Below are positions 1 through 8,522 of a stretch of DNA of 64,000 bases, piece after piece. The translations under genes and the position numbers were made by a program. Source of the stretch: Modestobacter versicolor (lineage in GTDB: Bacteria; Actinomycetota; Actinomycetes; Mycobacteriales; Geodermatophilaceae). The notes beneath the pieces were generated by a model that did no database searches, had not been told where the DNA came from, and was given only the letters and a program-made list of their open reading frames with translations. The stretch is from positions 3,038,001 to 3,102,000 of the forward strand of contig NZ_JACIBU010000001.1 of assembly GCF_014195485.1 (NCBI RefSeq), read 5' to 3'. How positions within the stretch are numbered: position 1 is the first letter of the stretch; each line of letters opens with the position of its first letter.

Positions 1-876
1 GAGGACGTCGGCGAGGTCGAGCTCGTCGAAGCCGACGTGCGCCGGGCGCGGGCCGGGGCGGTCGTGCAGGTGGTGCAGCAGGGCGACGCTGGCCCGGTTG
101 TTGCCGGTGACCACGGCGGTGACGCCGGAGGCGGCCCAGCCGGCGGCCGCGGCCGCGACGCCGTCGGGGTCCAGCGCGCCCAGCGTGACCAGGCCCTCGG
201 TGGGCAGCCCGCGCTCGGCGCAGGCGGCGAGGAAGCCGTCGCGGCGCTGCCGGGAGGTCCAGAACCGCTCGTCGTCGCCGAGGTAGGCGATCCGGCGGTG
301 GCCCTGGTCGGCCAGGTGGTGGACCGCCTGCGCGACGCCGCCGGCGTTGTCCGACAGCACCTCGTCGGTGCCGTGGTCGGCGCTGGGCCGGTCGAGCAGC
401 ACCGCGGGGACGTCGGGCGGCAGGTTCGCCGTCAGCACCTCGTCGCCGACCAGGTTGGGGGCGATGAGCAGGCCGTCGACCCGGCGGGCCGCGAAGGCCT
501 GCACCAGCCGGCCGGCCCGCTCGGGGTCGCCGTCGGCGGAGCCGGTGAGCAGCAGGTAGCCGCGCTCGCGGGCGCTGCGCTCGACCGCGGCGGTGACCGC
601 CGAGTAGAACGACCCGGCGAGGTCCTCCAGGACCAGCCCGATGCTCGCGGTGCTGGTGCCGCGGCGCAGGTGGCTGGCGCCGTCGTGGCGGCGGAAGCCC
701 AGCTCGGCGATGGCCCGCTGGACGCGCTCGACGGTCTCCGGGCGCACCCCGGGCTCGGCGTTCACCACCCGGCTGACGGTCTTCTGCGAGGTGCCGGCCG
801 CCCGGGCGACGTCGACCATCGTGGGCAGCCGGGCACCGCCCTGGGCTGCGGCGACGTCGGATGACAACGTAGTCAT
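1..876 (-). CDS. LacI-family transcriptional regulator (3' end cut by window)
   Basis: Reading in from the right, the product begins with a LacI-type helix-turn-helix: TMVDVARAAGTSQKTVSRVV at about residues 19-38, then a periplasmic-binding-protein-like effector domain with the usual SIGLVLEDLAGSFYSAV opening. Such proteins repress sugar or nucleoside uptake and catabolic genes. About 292 codons are present and the C-terminus lies outside the window. The ATG at 876 is the longest sensible start, but it sits inside a 16 bp operator, so a later start such as ATG 819, just before the HTH, is possible. Two copies of the operator upstream suggest autoregulation and perhaps control of the divergent YceI gene. 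Its own effector and targets cannot be told from what is visible. Confidence 0.9.
   Translation of the reverse strand, partial: MTTLSSDVAAAQGGARLPTMVDVARAAGTSQKTVSRVVNAEPGVRPETVERVQRAIAELGFRRHDGASHLRRGTSTASIGLVLEDLAGSFYSAVTAAVERSARERGYLLLTGSADGDPERAGRLVQAFAARRVDGLLIAPNLVGDEVLTANLPPDVPAVLLDRPSADHGTDEVLSDNAGGVAQAVHHLADQGHRRIAYLGDDERFWTSRQRRDGFLAACAERGLPTEGLVTLGALDPDGVAAAAAGWAASGVTAVVTGNNRASVALLHHLHDRPGPRPAHVGFDELDLADVL
861..876. promoter_or_regulatory. LacI-type operator, copy 1 (overlaps start codon)
   Basis: ATGACAACGTAGTCAT is an imperfect palindrome with ATGAC/GTCAT arms, the form typical of LacI-family operators. It covers the first codons of the LacI gene and is repeated exactly 36 bp upstream. 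Confidence 0.7.
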
Positions 877-896
877 CGGCTCGTCGGGTGCGCCCG

Positions 897-912
897 ATGA
901 CAACGTAGTCAT
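897..912. promoter_or_regulatory. LacI-type operator, copy 2
   Basis: Exact second copy of the 16-mer at 861-876, in the same orientation and 36 bp away. It lies between the LacI gene and the divergent YceI gene. Two sites would allow cooperative or looped repression. Confidence 0.7.
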
Positions 913-1058
913 GCGGGGGATCGTCGGGGTGATGGCGAGCACATGTCAAGCGACCGGCCGGAAGTCGAACGGGCCGAGTCCGTTCCGTGTCGCTCCCGGT
1001 TGCCGGCTGCCCGGCCGGGCCGGGAGTGTTCCCCCAGCTCACGCGACCGGAGGCCCGC

Positions 1059-1550
1059 ATGACCACTGCCCTGCCCGCACCGGGCACCTACCTCGTCGAC
1101 CCGGCCGGCTCGACCGTCCGGTTCACCACCACGCACCTGTGGGGGCTGGGCACCGTGCGCGGCAGCCTGGCGGTCACCGGGGGCCGGATCACCGTGGCCG
1201 CTGACCGGGTCGAGGCGGTCGGCACGGTCGCAGCGGCCAGCTTCGACACCGGGAACGGCGCGCGCGACGGGGCGGTGCGGTCGGCGAGGTACCTGGACGC
1301 CGAGGCGCACCCGGAGATCACGCTCCGGGCGGCCGGCCCGCCCACCGGTCCGGTGCCGGGTGAGCTCACCGTGCGTGGCCGGACGGCGCCGGTGGAGCTG
1401 GCGGTGGTCGACGTCCAGCCCGACGGCGACGTCCTCGTCGTGCGGCTGACCACGACGGTCGACCGCTACGCCCACGGCCTGACGGCGCAGAAGGGGATGA
1501 CCGGCCGGCACCTGCAGCTCGAGCTCACCGCCCGGGCCACCCGCGCCTGA
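1059..1550 (+). CDS. YceI-family protein
   Basis: 163-residue protein with the YceI fold pattern: GTYLVDPAGSTVRFTTTHLWG at the start, a central FDTGNGARDGAVRSARYLDAE segment, and ELTVRGRTAPVEL. YceI proteins are lipocalin-like beta barrels that bind polyisoprenoid lipids; their physiological role is mostly unclear. No signal peptide is visible, as is common for actinobacterial members. The ATG at 1059 follows a good GGAGG site (1050-1054) and gives the family's usual length; longer in-frame starts add an unrelated tail. It is transcribed away from the LacI gene, across the twin operator. Confidence 0.88.
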   Translation: MTTALPAPGTYLVDPAGSTVRFTTTHLWGLGTVRGSLAVTGGRITVAADRVEAVGTVAAASFDTGNGARDGAVRSARYLDAEAHPEITLRAAGPPTGPVPGELTVRGRTAPVELAVVDVQPDGDVLVVRLTTTVDRYAHGLTAQKGMTGRHLQLELTARATRA

Positions 1551-1560
1551 CCTCCTGCGG

Positions 1561-1612
1561 TTGCGCCCTGGAGCACGCCCCCCCCGGGTGGGATGCGCGC
1601 TCCAGGGCGCAA
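1561..1612. terminator. Bidirectional hairpin terminator
   Basis: Perfect 14 bp inverted repeat, TTGCGCCCTGGAGC (1561-1574) against its complement at 1599-1612, in the gap between the convergent YceI and OYE genes. No T-run follows, as is usual in high-GC actinobacteria. The outer arm resembles that of the hairpin at 3675. Confidence 0.7.
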
Positions 1613-1617
1613 ACGGA

Positions 1618-2700
1618 TCAGCTCTGGCTGAGCTGCAGCGTCGGGTAGTCGGTGTAGCCCCGCGCGCCCGGTGCGTAGAAGGTCGCCGGGTCGGGCTCGT
1701 TCTCCGGGTGCTCACCGGCCCAGCGCTCGACCAGGTCGGGGTTGGCGATGGCCAGCCGGCCCACCGCGACGCAGTCGGCGTGCGCGGCCTCGATCAGCCG
1801 CACCGCCTCCTCGCGGGTGGTCACCGTGCCGAAGCCGGAGTTGGCGATCAGCGGGCCGCCGAAGCGGCGGCGCAGCTCCTGGACGAGCTCACCGGCCGGC
1901 TCGGCGTGCAGCACCGACAGGTAGGCCAGGCCCAGCGGGCGCAGCGCGTCGATCAGCGCGCCGTAGGTGGCCCGGACGTCCTCGTGGTCGGTCTCCAGCG
2001 CGTCCTGGATGCCGTGCTCCGGCGAGATCCGCAACCCGACCCTGCCGGGCCCGATCGCCTCGGCGACCGCGGTGACGACCTCGATCACGTACCGGGCCCG
2101 GTTCTCGGGCGACCCGCCGTAGACGTCGTCGCGCCGGTTGCTCGCCGGGGAGAGGAACTCGTGCAGCAGGTAGCCGTTGGCGCCGTGCACCTCCACGCCG
2201 TCCAGGCCGGCCTCGACCGCGCGGCGCGCCGCGGCGACGAAGTCGTCGCGGACCTCGGCGGCCTCCTCGACGGTCAGCGCGTGCGGCACCGGGTAGGGCT
2301 GCTTGCCCTTCTCGGTGTGGCCGGCGCCCTGGATGGCGATGGCGCTGGGCGCCTCGACCCGGCGGCCACCGTTGACGTCGGGGTGGGTGACCCGGCCGCC
2401 GTGCATCACCTGCATGACGATCCGGCCGCCCTCGGCGTGGACGGCGTCGGCGACCCGGCGCCAGCCGGCCACCTGCTCGTCGGTGACGATGCCGGGCTGG
2501 CCGACGAAGGCCTGGGACTCGTACCGGGGGTAGGTGCCCTCGGTGATGATCAGGCCGAGGCCGGCCCGCTGGCGGTAGTGCTCGACGACCAGGTCACCGG
2601 GGACGCCGTCCGCACCGGACCGCATCCGGGTCAGCGGGGCCATGACGACGCGGTTGGCCAGCTGGAGGTCACCGAGGGTGACGGGGGAGAACAGGTCCAT
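1618..2700 (-). CDS. Old yellow enzyme-family NADH:flavin oxidoreductase (alkene reductase)
   Basis: 360-residue FMN TIM-barrel of the OYE/NemA family, reducing activated C=C bonds (enones, nitro compounds, maleimides) with NAD(P)H. Visible landmarks are the N-terminal LFSPVTLGDLQLANRVVMAPLTRMR, the substrate-binding HGANGYLLHEFLSP with the His/Asn pair (about 180-195), and the FMN-phosphate segment IANSGFGTV...AVGRLAIANPDL near the end. The ATG at 2700 is preferred over a TTG four codons upstream. It stands alone, with a terminator hairpin on its 3' side. Cytosolic; the physiological substrate cannot be inferred. Confidence 0.93.
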   Translation of the reverse strand: MDLFSPVTLGDLQLANRVVMAPLTRMRSGADGVPGDLVVEHYRQRAGLGLIITEGTYPRYESQAFVGQPGIVTDEQVAGWRRVADAVHAEGGRIVMQVMHGGRVTHPDVNGGRRVEAPSAIAIQGAGHTEKGKQPYPVPHALTVEEAAEVRDDFVAAARRAVEAGLDGVEVHGANGYLLHEFLSPASNRRDDVYGGSPENRARYVIEVVTAVAEAIGPGRVGLRISPEHGIQDALETDHEDVRATYGALIDALRPLGLAYLSVLHAEPAGELVQELRRRFGGPLIANSGFGTVTTREEAVRLIEAAHADCVAVGRLAIANPDLVERWAGEHPENEPDPATFYAPGARGYTDYPTLQLSQS

Positions 2701-2838
2701 GCCCGGTGCCAAGGTCGTTGCCCCGGCTCACCATTCCGGGACCGGGGCGACTGCGGCGATCGTCACGTCCGGCGGGAACACCTCCGGGGCCCTGTGCGCT
2801 GGCCCACCTCGGACGCTCTACGAGAGGACACAGCACCC

Positions 2839-3660
2839 ATGACCAAGACCTGGTTCATCACCGGCGCATCGCGCGGCTTCGGCAAGGAGTGGTCGATCGC
2901 GGCCCTCGAGCGCGGGGACAGCGTCGCCGCCACCGCCCGCGACACCTCCTCCCTCGACGACCTGGTGCAGCAGTTCGGCGACAAGGTCCTGCCGATCCAG
3001 CTGGACGTCGACGACCGCGCCGCCGTGTTCGCCGCGGTCGCCCGGGCCCACGAGCACTTCGGGCGGCTGGACGTCGTCGTCAACAACGCCGGGTACGGGC
3101 AGTTCGGGATGGTCGAGGAGATCTCCGAGGCCGAGGCGCGCGCGCAGTTCGACACCAACGTGTTCGGCGCGCTGTTCGTCACCCAGGCCGCGCTCCCCTT
3201 CCTGCGCGAGCAGGGCTCGGGGCACTTCCTGCAGGTGTCGAGCATCGGCGGCATCACCGCGTTCCCGAACATCGGCATCTACAACGCCTCGAAGTGGGCG
3301 CTCGAGGCGTTCAGCCAGTCGCTGGCCGCCGAGGTCGCCGACTTCGGCATCAAGGTCACGCTGATCGAGCCGGGCGGGTTCTCCACCGACTGGGGTGGCG
3401 CCTCCGCCAAGCACGCCGAGCCCAACCCGGCCTACGACGAGTACCGGGAGAAGGCCGCCGAGCAGCGCAGGGCCCGGGTGGCCTCGCCCGGCGACCCGAC
3501 CGCCAGCCGCGCCGCCGTCCTGGCGGTCGTCGACGCGGAGGAGCCGCCGCTGCGGGTCTTCTTCGGCGACGGCCCGCTGGCCATCGCGACCCGCGACTAC
3601 GAGTCGCGGCTGGCCGAGTGGCGCCAGTGGGAGCACGTCTCGAAGCTCGCCCAGGGCTGA
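2839..3660 (+). CDS. SDR-family oxidoreductase
   Basis: 273-residue classical short-chain dehydrogenase. The nucleotide-binding TGASRGFG motif is at residues 8-15, NNAG near 84-87, the catalytic Ser in QVSSIGG, and the YNASK Tyr/Lys pair near 152-156. The C-terminal part (VFFGDGPLAIATRDYESRLAEW) resembles actinobacterial SDRs with a short extra helix. The start is set by GAGAGGACA upstream of ATG 2839. It is divergent from the OYE gene with about 138 bp between them, so the two could share a control region, but no clear operator is seen. Substrate unknown. Confidence 0.92.
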   Translation: MTKTWFITGASRGFGKEWSIAALERGDSVAATARDTSSLDDLVQQFGDKVLPIQLDVDDRAAVFAAVARAHEHFGRLDVVVNNAGYGQFGMVEEISEAEARAQFDTNVFGALFVTQAALPFLREQGSGHFLQVSSIGGITAFPNIGIYNASKWALEAFSQSLAAEVADFGIKVTLIEPGGFSTDWGGASAKHAEPNPAYDEYREKAAEQRRARVASPGDPTASRAAVLAVVDAEEPPLRVFFGDGPLAIATRDYESRLAEWRQWEHVSKLAQG

Positions 3661-3674
3661 CCCTCTCCGCCCGT

Positions 3675-3723
3675 TGCGCCACGGAGCCCCCTTCCCGGTG
3701 CGGGAAGGGGGCTCCGTGGCGCA
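3675..3723. terminator. Strong hairpin terminator
   Basis: Perfect 22 bp inverted repeat (3675-3696 with 3702-3723) around a short GTGC loop, between the convergent SDR and ABC transporter genes. The arm contains TTGCGCC..GGAGC, as in the hairpin at 1561, and CCCCTTCCC, as in the hairpin at 8523. Confidence 0.82.
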
Positions 3724-3741
3724 CTCGCGGGGTGCGGCAGG

Positions 3742-5565
3742 TCAGCCGACGAGGACGGCGTCCCGCTCGGCGATCCCGGCCAGCTCGGCGTAGCGGCCGC
3801 CCAGGGCCAGCAGCTCCTCGTGGGTGCCCTGCTCGACGACCCGGCCGTGCGCGAGCACCGCGATCAGGTCGGCGTGCCGCACGGTGGAGAGGCGGTGGGC
3901 GATGGTGATCGTCGTCCGGCCCCGGCTGGCCTCGTCCAGCGCGACCTGGACGGCGCGCTCGGTGGCGTTGTCCAGCGCGCTGGTCGCCTCGTCGAGCACC
4001 AGCACCCGCGGGTCGCGGAGCAGCGTCCGGGCGATCGCCAGCCGCTGCTTCTCCCCGCCGGAGAACCGGTGCCCGCGGGCGCCGACCACGGTGTCGTAGC
4101 CGTCGGGCAGCGCGGCGATGACGTCGTGCACCTGCGCCCGGCGGGCGGCCGCGACCATCTCCGCCTCGGTGGCGTCGGGCTTGGCGTGCCGCAGGTTCTC
4201 CCGGATCGTGCCGTGCAGCAGGTAGGTCTCCTGCGACACGACGCCGACCACCCGGGCCAGGTCGGCCAGCGCCACGTCCCGCACGTCGGTGCCGTCGATG
4301 GTCACCCGCCCGGACGTCGGGTCGTTGAGCCGGGCCACCAGCGAGGCCAGCGTGCTCTTGCCCGAACCGGTCTCGCCCACCAGCGCGAGCGTGGCGCCGG
4401 CGGGGACGACCAGGTCGACGTCGTCCAGCGCGGGCCGGTGGCCGTCGGCGTAGGAGAAGCCGACGTGCGAGAAGCGGACCTCGCCCCGGACGTCGTCCAG
4501 CGGCACCGGGGAGGCCGGGTCGTCGATGTCGACGGGCAGGTCCAGGTACTCGAACACCCGGCTGAACAGCGCCATCGAGGCGGTCAGCGCGACGCCGACG
4601 TCCAGCAGGCCCATCAGCGGGCGGAACAGCGCGCCCTGGAGCGTGGTGAAGGCGACCAGCGTGCCGATGGTCATGCCGCCGCTGGTCGCGGGCAGGCCGG
4701 CGGCCAGGTAGATCAGCGCGGGGATGCCGGCGAACACGATGCTCATGGTGGCCATCCGCCAGCGGCCGGCGAGCTGGGAGCGCACCTCCAGGCCGACCAG
4801 GTCGTCCGACGTCCCGGCGAAGCGCTGCGACTGGGCGGGGCCGGCACCGAGGGTCTTGCCGAGCAGGACGCCGCTGACGCTCAGCCCCTCCTCGACCTGG
4901 GAGTGCAGGTCGGAGAGGTACCGCTGGCGCTGGGCGGTGATGGTGCGGCGCATCCGCGCGACCTTGCGGGTCAGCCAGATGGCCGGCGGCAGCACGATGA
5001 GCGAGAGCAGCGAGAGCCGCCAGCTCAGCGCGGCCATGGCGACGGCGGTGCCGATCACCGTGGTGGCGTTGGAGGCCAGCGACGTGGCGGTGGAGGTGAC
5101 CACCGACTGCATGCCGCCGATGTCGTTGGTCAGCCGGGACTGCACCTCCCCGCCCTTGGTGCGGGTGAAGAAGCCCAGCGACTGGCGCTGCAGGTGGGTG
5201 AAGACCGCGGTGCGCAGGCCGTGCATGACGTGCTGGCCGACCGTCGTGGACAGCCAGGTCTGCAGCACGCCGAGCACGGCGGTGACGGCGGTGACCGCGA
5301 CCATGCCGGCGACGGCCCAGGCGAGCAGCCGGACGTCCTGGCGCGGGAGGGCCTCGTCGATGACCAGCCGGACGAGGAACGGCGTGGCCAGCGCGATGAG
5401 CGAGGAGGCCACGATGAGCGCGACCACGAGGGTCAGCTGCCCGCGGTACGGGCGGAACAGGCCGGCGACGCGGCTCCAGCGCACGGGCGAGCGCTCGAGC
5501 TGGGCCTTGTCGGCCGGGTCGGGTCGGCCGCCGCGGCGGCCCCCGGTGTCGGTGTTGTCGTCCAA
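3742..5565 (-). CDS. ABC transporter, fused permease and ATPase (MsbA/multidrug type)
   Basis: 607-residue half transporter. Six transmembrane helices lie in roughly residues 30-310 (LTLVVALIVASSLIALATPFLV is the first), followed by a nucleotide-binding domain with Walker A GETGSGKST, signature FSGGEKQRLAIA, Walker B VLVLDEATSALD and H-loop IAHRLST. This architecture forms homodimeric exporters of lipids, drugs or peptides. The TTG start at 5565 is chosen because a GAAGGGG site lies just upstream and the hydrophilic leader begins there; the frame stays open further but without credible sequence. A divergent MarR gene and a perfect palindrome between them indicate local repression. Confidence 0.9.
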   Translation of the reverse strand: MDDNTDTGGRRGGRPDPADKAQLERSPVRWSRVAGLFRPYRGQLTLVVALIVASSLIALATPFLVRLVIDEALPRQDVRLLAWAVAGMVAVTAVTAVLGVLQTWLSTTVGQHVMHGLRTAVFTHLQRQSLGFFTRTKGGEVQSRLTNDIGGMQSVVTSTATSLASNATTVIGTAVAMAALSWRLSLLSLIVLPPAIWLTRKVARMRRTITAQRQRYLSDLHSQVEEGLSVSGVLLGKTLGAGPAQSQRFAGTSDDLVGLEVRSQLAGRWRMATMSIVFAGIPALIYLAAGLPATSGGMTIGTLVAFTTLQGALFRPLMGLLDVGVALTASMALFSRVFEYLDLPVDIDDPASPVPLDDVRGEVRFSHVGFSYADGHRPALDDVDLVVPAGATLALVGETGSGKSTLASLVARLNDPTSGRVTIDGTDVRDVALADLARVVGVVSQETYLLHGTIRENLRHAKPDATEAEMVAAARRAQVHDVIAALPDGYDTVVGARGHRFSGGEKQRLAIARTLLRDPRVLVLDEATSALDNATERAVQVALDEASRGRTTITIAHRLSTVRHADLIAVLAHGRVVEQGTHEELLALGGRYAELAGIAERDAVLVG

Positions 5566-5592
5566 GCGACCACCCCTTCGGATTGATGCTGA

Positions 5593-5615
5593 GGTTACCT
5601 CACGGTGTGGTAACC
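5593..5615. promoter_or_regulatory. Probable MarR operator
   Basis: GGTTACC (5593-5599) and GGTAACC (5609-5615) form a perfect 7 bp inverted repeat with a 9 bp spacer, in the 75 bp gap between the divergent ABC transporter and MarR genes. Size and place fit a MarR dimer site repressing both. Confidence 0.65.
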
Positions 5616-5640
5616 GCACAGCTCTCGCTACGATTCCCGG

Positions 5641-6072
5641 GTGGCCGACCCCCCGAGGACCGACGACGGGACGGCGCTGCTCGGTGACCTGGTGATGCGG
5701 CTGGCCCGCACGCTGCGCCGGCGGTTCAGCGCGGTGCTGGAGCCGTGGGAGCTGTCGCCGCACCAGGCCCGGGCGCTGCGGGTGGTCTGCGCCCGCGACG
5801 GGGTGCGCCTGTCGGAGCTGGCCGAGGCGCTGCGGATCGCGCCGCGCTCGGCGACCGAGGTGGCCGACGGGCTGCAGGACCGGGGCCTGGTCGTGCGCGC
5901 CGCCGACCCGGCCGACCGGCGGGCCGTGGTGCTCACGCCCACCGACGACGGCCGCCGGGTGCAGCGCGAGGTGGACGCCGCCCGGGCCGCCGACGCCGAG
6001 GAGCTCTTCGCCCGGCTCTCCCCGGGCGACCGCACCGAGCTGGCCCGCATCCTGCGCTCCCTGGCCGACTGA
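5641..6072 (+). CDS. MarR-family transcriptional regulator
   Basis: 143-residue winged-helix regulator: helical N-terminus, then the HTH in GVRLSELAEALRIAPRSATEVADGLQDRGLV (about 60-90) and the wing DPADRRAVVLTPTDDGRRV. The GTG start at 5641 is the first in frame after the shared promoter region. The gene is divergent from a multidrug-type ABC exporter across a perfect palindrome, the classical arrangement for a ligand-relieved repressor of an efflux pump. Its ligand is unknown. It ends 1 bp before the stop of the convergent DUF3291 gene. Confidence 0.92.
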   Translation: MADPPRTDDGTALLGDLVMRLARTLRRRFSAVLEPWELSPHQARALRVVCARDGVRLSELAEALRIAPRSATEVADGLQDRGLVVRAADPADRRAVVLTPTDDGRRVQREVDAARAADAEELFARLSPGDRTELARILRSLAD

Positions 6073-6073
6073 C

Positions 6074-6583
6074 TCAGCGCCGGCGGTCGGCCGGGCGCCA
6101 CGGCGGGAGCTCGCGCGGTCCCTGGCGGCGCGGGCTGGGCCGGCCGTCGGGCTCGAAGCGCTGGCGCATGCCGAACGCCCGCGCGGTCGGGCCGTACCGC
6201 TGCAGGTACCGCAGCCGCCGGACCGCGTCGTCCGCGGAGGGCCGGTCGCCGTCGTCCACCCACCACAGCACCGCCGCGGGCTGGGTCACCGGCTCGAACC
6301 AGCGGCTGCGCCGTCGCAGGTAGGAGGCGTGCGCGCTGCGGTAGACGAACTCGTGCAGCGGCGGGTAGGCGGTCCAGACCGAGAGGTTCACCAGCACCGG
6401 CGCGTCGTCGTCCTCGACCACCACGGCCCCATGACCGTCCCCCGGGAGGAGCCGCCACACGAACCCGGGGCTGGCCTCGGCGAGGGAGTTGACGGTGTCC
6501 AGCGCCAGCACGAACTCGCGCATCACCGGGTCGTCCCACGGCGCGCGCGGGCGGAAGAGGTTCGCCTGCGCCAGCTGTGCCAC
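6074..6583 (-). CDS. DUF3291 domain protein
   Basis: 169-residue protein matching the DUF3291 pattern (LAQANLFRPRAPWDDPVMREFV, then SPGFVWRLL, LVNLSVWTAYPPLHEFVYRS, and RSRWFEP...LWWVDDG). Members are predicted dimeric alpha/beta-barrel proteins akin to antibiotic-biosynthesis monooxygenases; none has a firm function that I can name. The GTG at 6583 places the start exactly at the domain; longer frames add low-complexity Arg-rich sequence. The C-terminus is basic and Pro-rich. Convergent with the MarR gene with no gap. Confidence 0.82.
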   Translation of the reverse strand: MAQLAQANLFRPRAPWDDPVMREFVLALDTVNSLAEASPGFVWRLLPGDGHGAVVVEDDDAPVLVNLSVWTAYPPLHEFVYRSAHASYLRRRSRWFEPVTQPAAVLWWVDDGDRPSADDAVRRLRYLQRYGPTARAFGMRQRFEPDGRPSPRRQGPRELPPWRPADRRR

Positions 6584-6753
6584 CCGGCCGATCGTCGGCG
6601 ACCGGCCCCGCCGGCGCCAGCCCAGCGGCGGGCCGCCGTTGTGCGCGGATCGTCGGGTCCGGGGCCGGGACACGACGTCCTGCGCACACTCGCGGGCGAC
6701 GCCGCGCGGCGGAGGGGTCGACGCGCAGCGGTCCCGTGCTCCACGATCAGCCG

Positions 6754-7575
6754 ATGACAGAGCCGTCATCGTCCGTACTGGCCGGCTGGGCCGTCGAGCC
6801 CTTCAGCAACGCCGGCATCACCCACGACCTCTACACGCGCGGGACCGGGCCCGGGGTCGTGCTGCTGCCGGAGATCCCCGGCATGACGCCCGAGGTGATG
6901 GGCCTTGCCGACCACCTGGTCGACGCCGGCTTCACGGTCACCGTCATCTCGCTGTTCGGTCAGCCCGGCCGGCCGCTGTCCCCCGGCTACGGGGCGCGGT
7001 CGTTCGCCGGCGCCTGCATCAACCGCGAGTTCCGCGCCTTCGCCAAGCGCGCCGACCGGCCGGTGGCCGAGTACGTGCGGGCCGTGGCGCGCCGGGTGCA
7101 CGACCGGGTGGGCGGTCCGGGCGTCGGCGTCATCGGCATGTGCTTCAGCGGCGGCTTCGCGCTCGCCTCGGCCGTGGAGCCCGCCGTCCTGGCGCCGGTG
7201 GCCAGCCAGCCGAGCCTGCCGATGCCGCTCACCGGCGGCCGCCGCCGGGACCTCGGCATGTCCGACCGCGAGCGGGACGCCATCTCGACGCGGGTCCAGG
7301 AGGACGGCCTGTGCCTGGTCGGCCTGCGGTTCAGCGAGGACAGCGCCTCCCCGACCGACCGGTTCCGCTCGCTGCGCGCCGCCTTCGGCGACGGCTGGCT
7401 GCCGATCTCGCTGAACTCCCGGCCCGGCAACCCGGCCGGCATCGGCAAGCGCGAGCACATGGTGCTGACCAGCAAGGACGTCGACACCCCGGGCCACCCG
7501 ACGAACGAGGCGCGCGCCCAGGTGACGGCGTTCCTGCGGGAACGCCTCGGGGTGCGGACCGCCGCGGACGCCTGA
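6754..7575 (+). CDS. Dienelactone hydrolase-family protein
   Basis: 273-residue alpha/beta hydrolase of the DLH family. GMCFSGGFAL (about residues 129-138) is the nucleophile elbow, in which Cys is expected to be the nucleophile as in carboxymethylenebutenolidase. LPEIPGMTPEVMGLADHLVDAGF is the typical oxyanion region, and a C-terminal His lies in DTPGHPTNEAR. The start ATG 6754 is preferred because the family begins close to this point. No catechol-degradation genes are adjacent, so the substrate is not evident. Confidence 0.85.
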   Translation: MTEPSSSVLAGWAVEPFSNAGITHDLYTRGTGPGVVLLPEIPGMTPEVMGLADHLVDAGFTVTVISLFGQPGRPLSPGYGARSFAGACINREFRAFAKRADRPVAEYVRAVARRVHDRVGGPGVGVIGMCFSGGFALASAVEPAVLAPVASQPSLPMPLTGGRRRDLGMSDRERDAISTRVQEDGLCLVGLRFSEDSASPTDRFRSLRAAFGDGWLPISLNSRPGNPAGIGKREHMVLTSKDVDTPGHPTNEARAQVTAFLRERLGVRTAADA

Positions 7576-7686
7576 CCGCAGGACCCGGGCGCGGGCCGGC
7601 CCGGCACCGCGCCCGGGTCGGCCGACCCGGTACGCCGGCTGCGAACACGCTGGCGTCAAGCTGCCCTGACGAGGACCGTCGGGCAG

Positions 7687-8091
7687 GTGACCAGCCCCGC
7701 GGACCTCGCCCGCCAGCACACCCTGCGCACCGCGGTCGCCCGCTTCGACGACCTGCGGACCCGCGACTCCCTCGCCGACCCCACCGCTGAGGACTCCGTC
7801 GAGGCCGAGCGGCTCTCCCAGACCGAGGCCCTGGAGCTGCTCGCGCTCGGCCAGGTCATCACCAGCAAGGCCGGCTACGGCCAGCAGCTCGCGGTCCGGT
7901 CGGCCCGCGAGGCCGGCGCGACCTGGTCGGCGATCGGCCGCGCGCTGGACGTGAGCAAGCAGGCGGCCTGGGAGGCGCACACCCGCTGGATCGAGGACCA
8001 GGCCGCCCTGCACCGGGCCAGCGGCCACCGCGGGCTCGACGAGGTGTCCGCCGCCCGGGCCAAGCGCCTGGCCGGGCCGCCGGAGAGCTGA
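7687..8091 (+). CDS. Hypothetical protein with HTH-like segment
   Basis: 134-residue acidic protein from GTG 7687. Residues about 72-100 (SAREAGATWSAIGRALDVSKQAAWEAH) look like a sigma-region-4-type or homeodomain-like helix-turn-helix; the rest is charged helix. No SD is strong at the start. Similar small actinobacterial proteins are commonly left as hypothetical. A DNA-binding role is inferred from the HTH-like stretch only. Confidence 0.7.
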   Translation: MTSPADLARQHTLRTAVARFDDLRTRDSLADPTAEDSVEAERLSQTEALELLALGQVITSKAGYGQQLAVRSAREAGATWSAIGRALDVSKQAAWEAHTRWIEDQAALHRASGHRGLDEVSAARAKRLAGPPES

Positions 8092-8100
8092 GCCGGCGCC

Positions 8101-8475
8101 TCAGCCGGACGTGTAGAGGCAGAACGGGTGGCCGGCCGGGTCGAGCATGACCCGGACGTCGTCCTGCGGCTGGAACTCGGCCACCCGGGCCCCGAGCGAC
8201 TGGGCGAACCCGGTCGCGGCGACCAGGTCGTCGACCTCGACGTCGAGGTGCAGCTGCATCTGCTGGTCGCCGGGGCCCTGCGGCCAGGTCGGCGGCACGT
8301 GGTCGGTCTCCAGCTGGAAGGACAGCCCCGGCCCCCCCGGCCCCAGGGTCACCCACCCCGGTTCGTCGGTGGCCACCTCCCGGCCGAGCAGCTCGGCGTA
8401 GAAGCGGGCCAGCCCGCGCGGGTCGGGCGTGCCGAGCACCGTGCTGGTCAGGGTCATCCGGGGTCGGGCGGGCAC
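8101..8475 (-). CDS. VOC (glyoxalase/bleomycin-resistance) family protein
   Basis: 124-residue single-domain vicinal-oxygen-chelate protein: LGTPDPRGLARFYAELLGREV at the N-terminus, LHLDVEVDDLVAATGFAQSLGA in the second half, ending VMLDPAGHPFCLYTSG. This is the pattern of actinobacterial glyoxalase-like proteins that lack a defined substrate. GTG 8475 follows GGAGG at the right distance. It is convergent with the hypothetical gene 7687-8091. Confidence 0.85.
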   Translation of the reverse strand: MPARPRMTLTSTVLGTPDPRGLARFYAELLGREVATDEPGWVTLGPGGPGLSFQLETDHVPPTWPQGPGDQQMQLHLDVEVDDLVAATGFAQSLGARVAEFQPQDDVRVMLDPAGHPFCLYTSG

Positions 8476-8522
8476 AGCTGCCTCCTGCGGTGATCGGTCC
8501 GGCCGGCTCGGCGCAGCGTGGG

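Noticed and set aside
7576-7686. Possible small RNA or tRNA in the gap before the hypothetical gene
   Set aside because: No cloverleaf, no T-loop-like motif and no terminator were seen.
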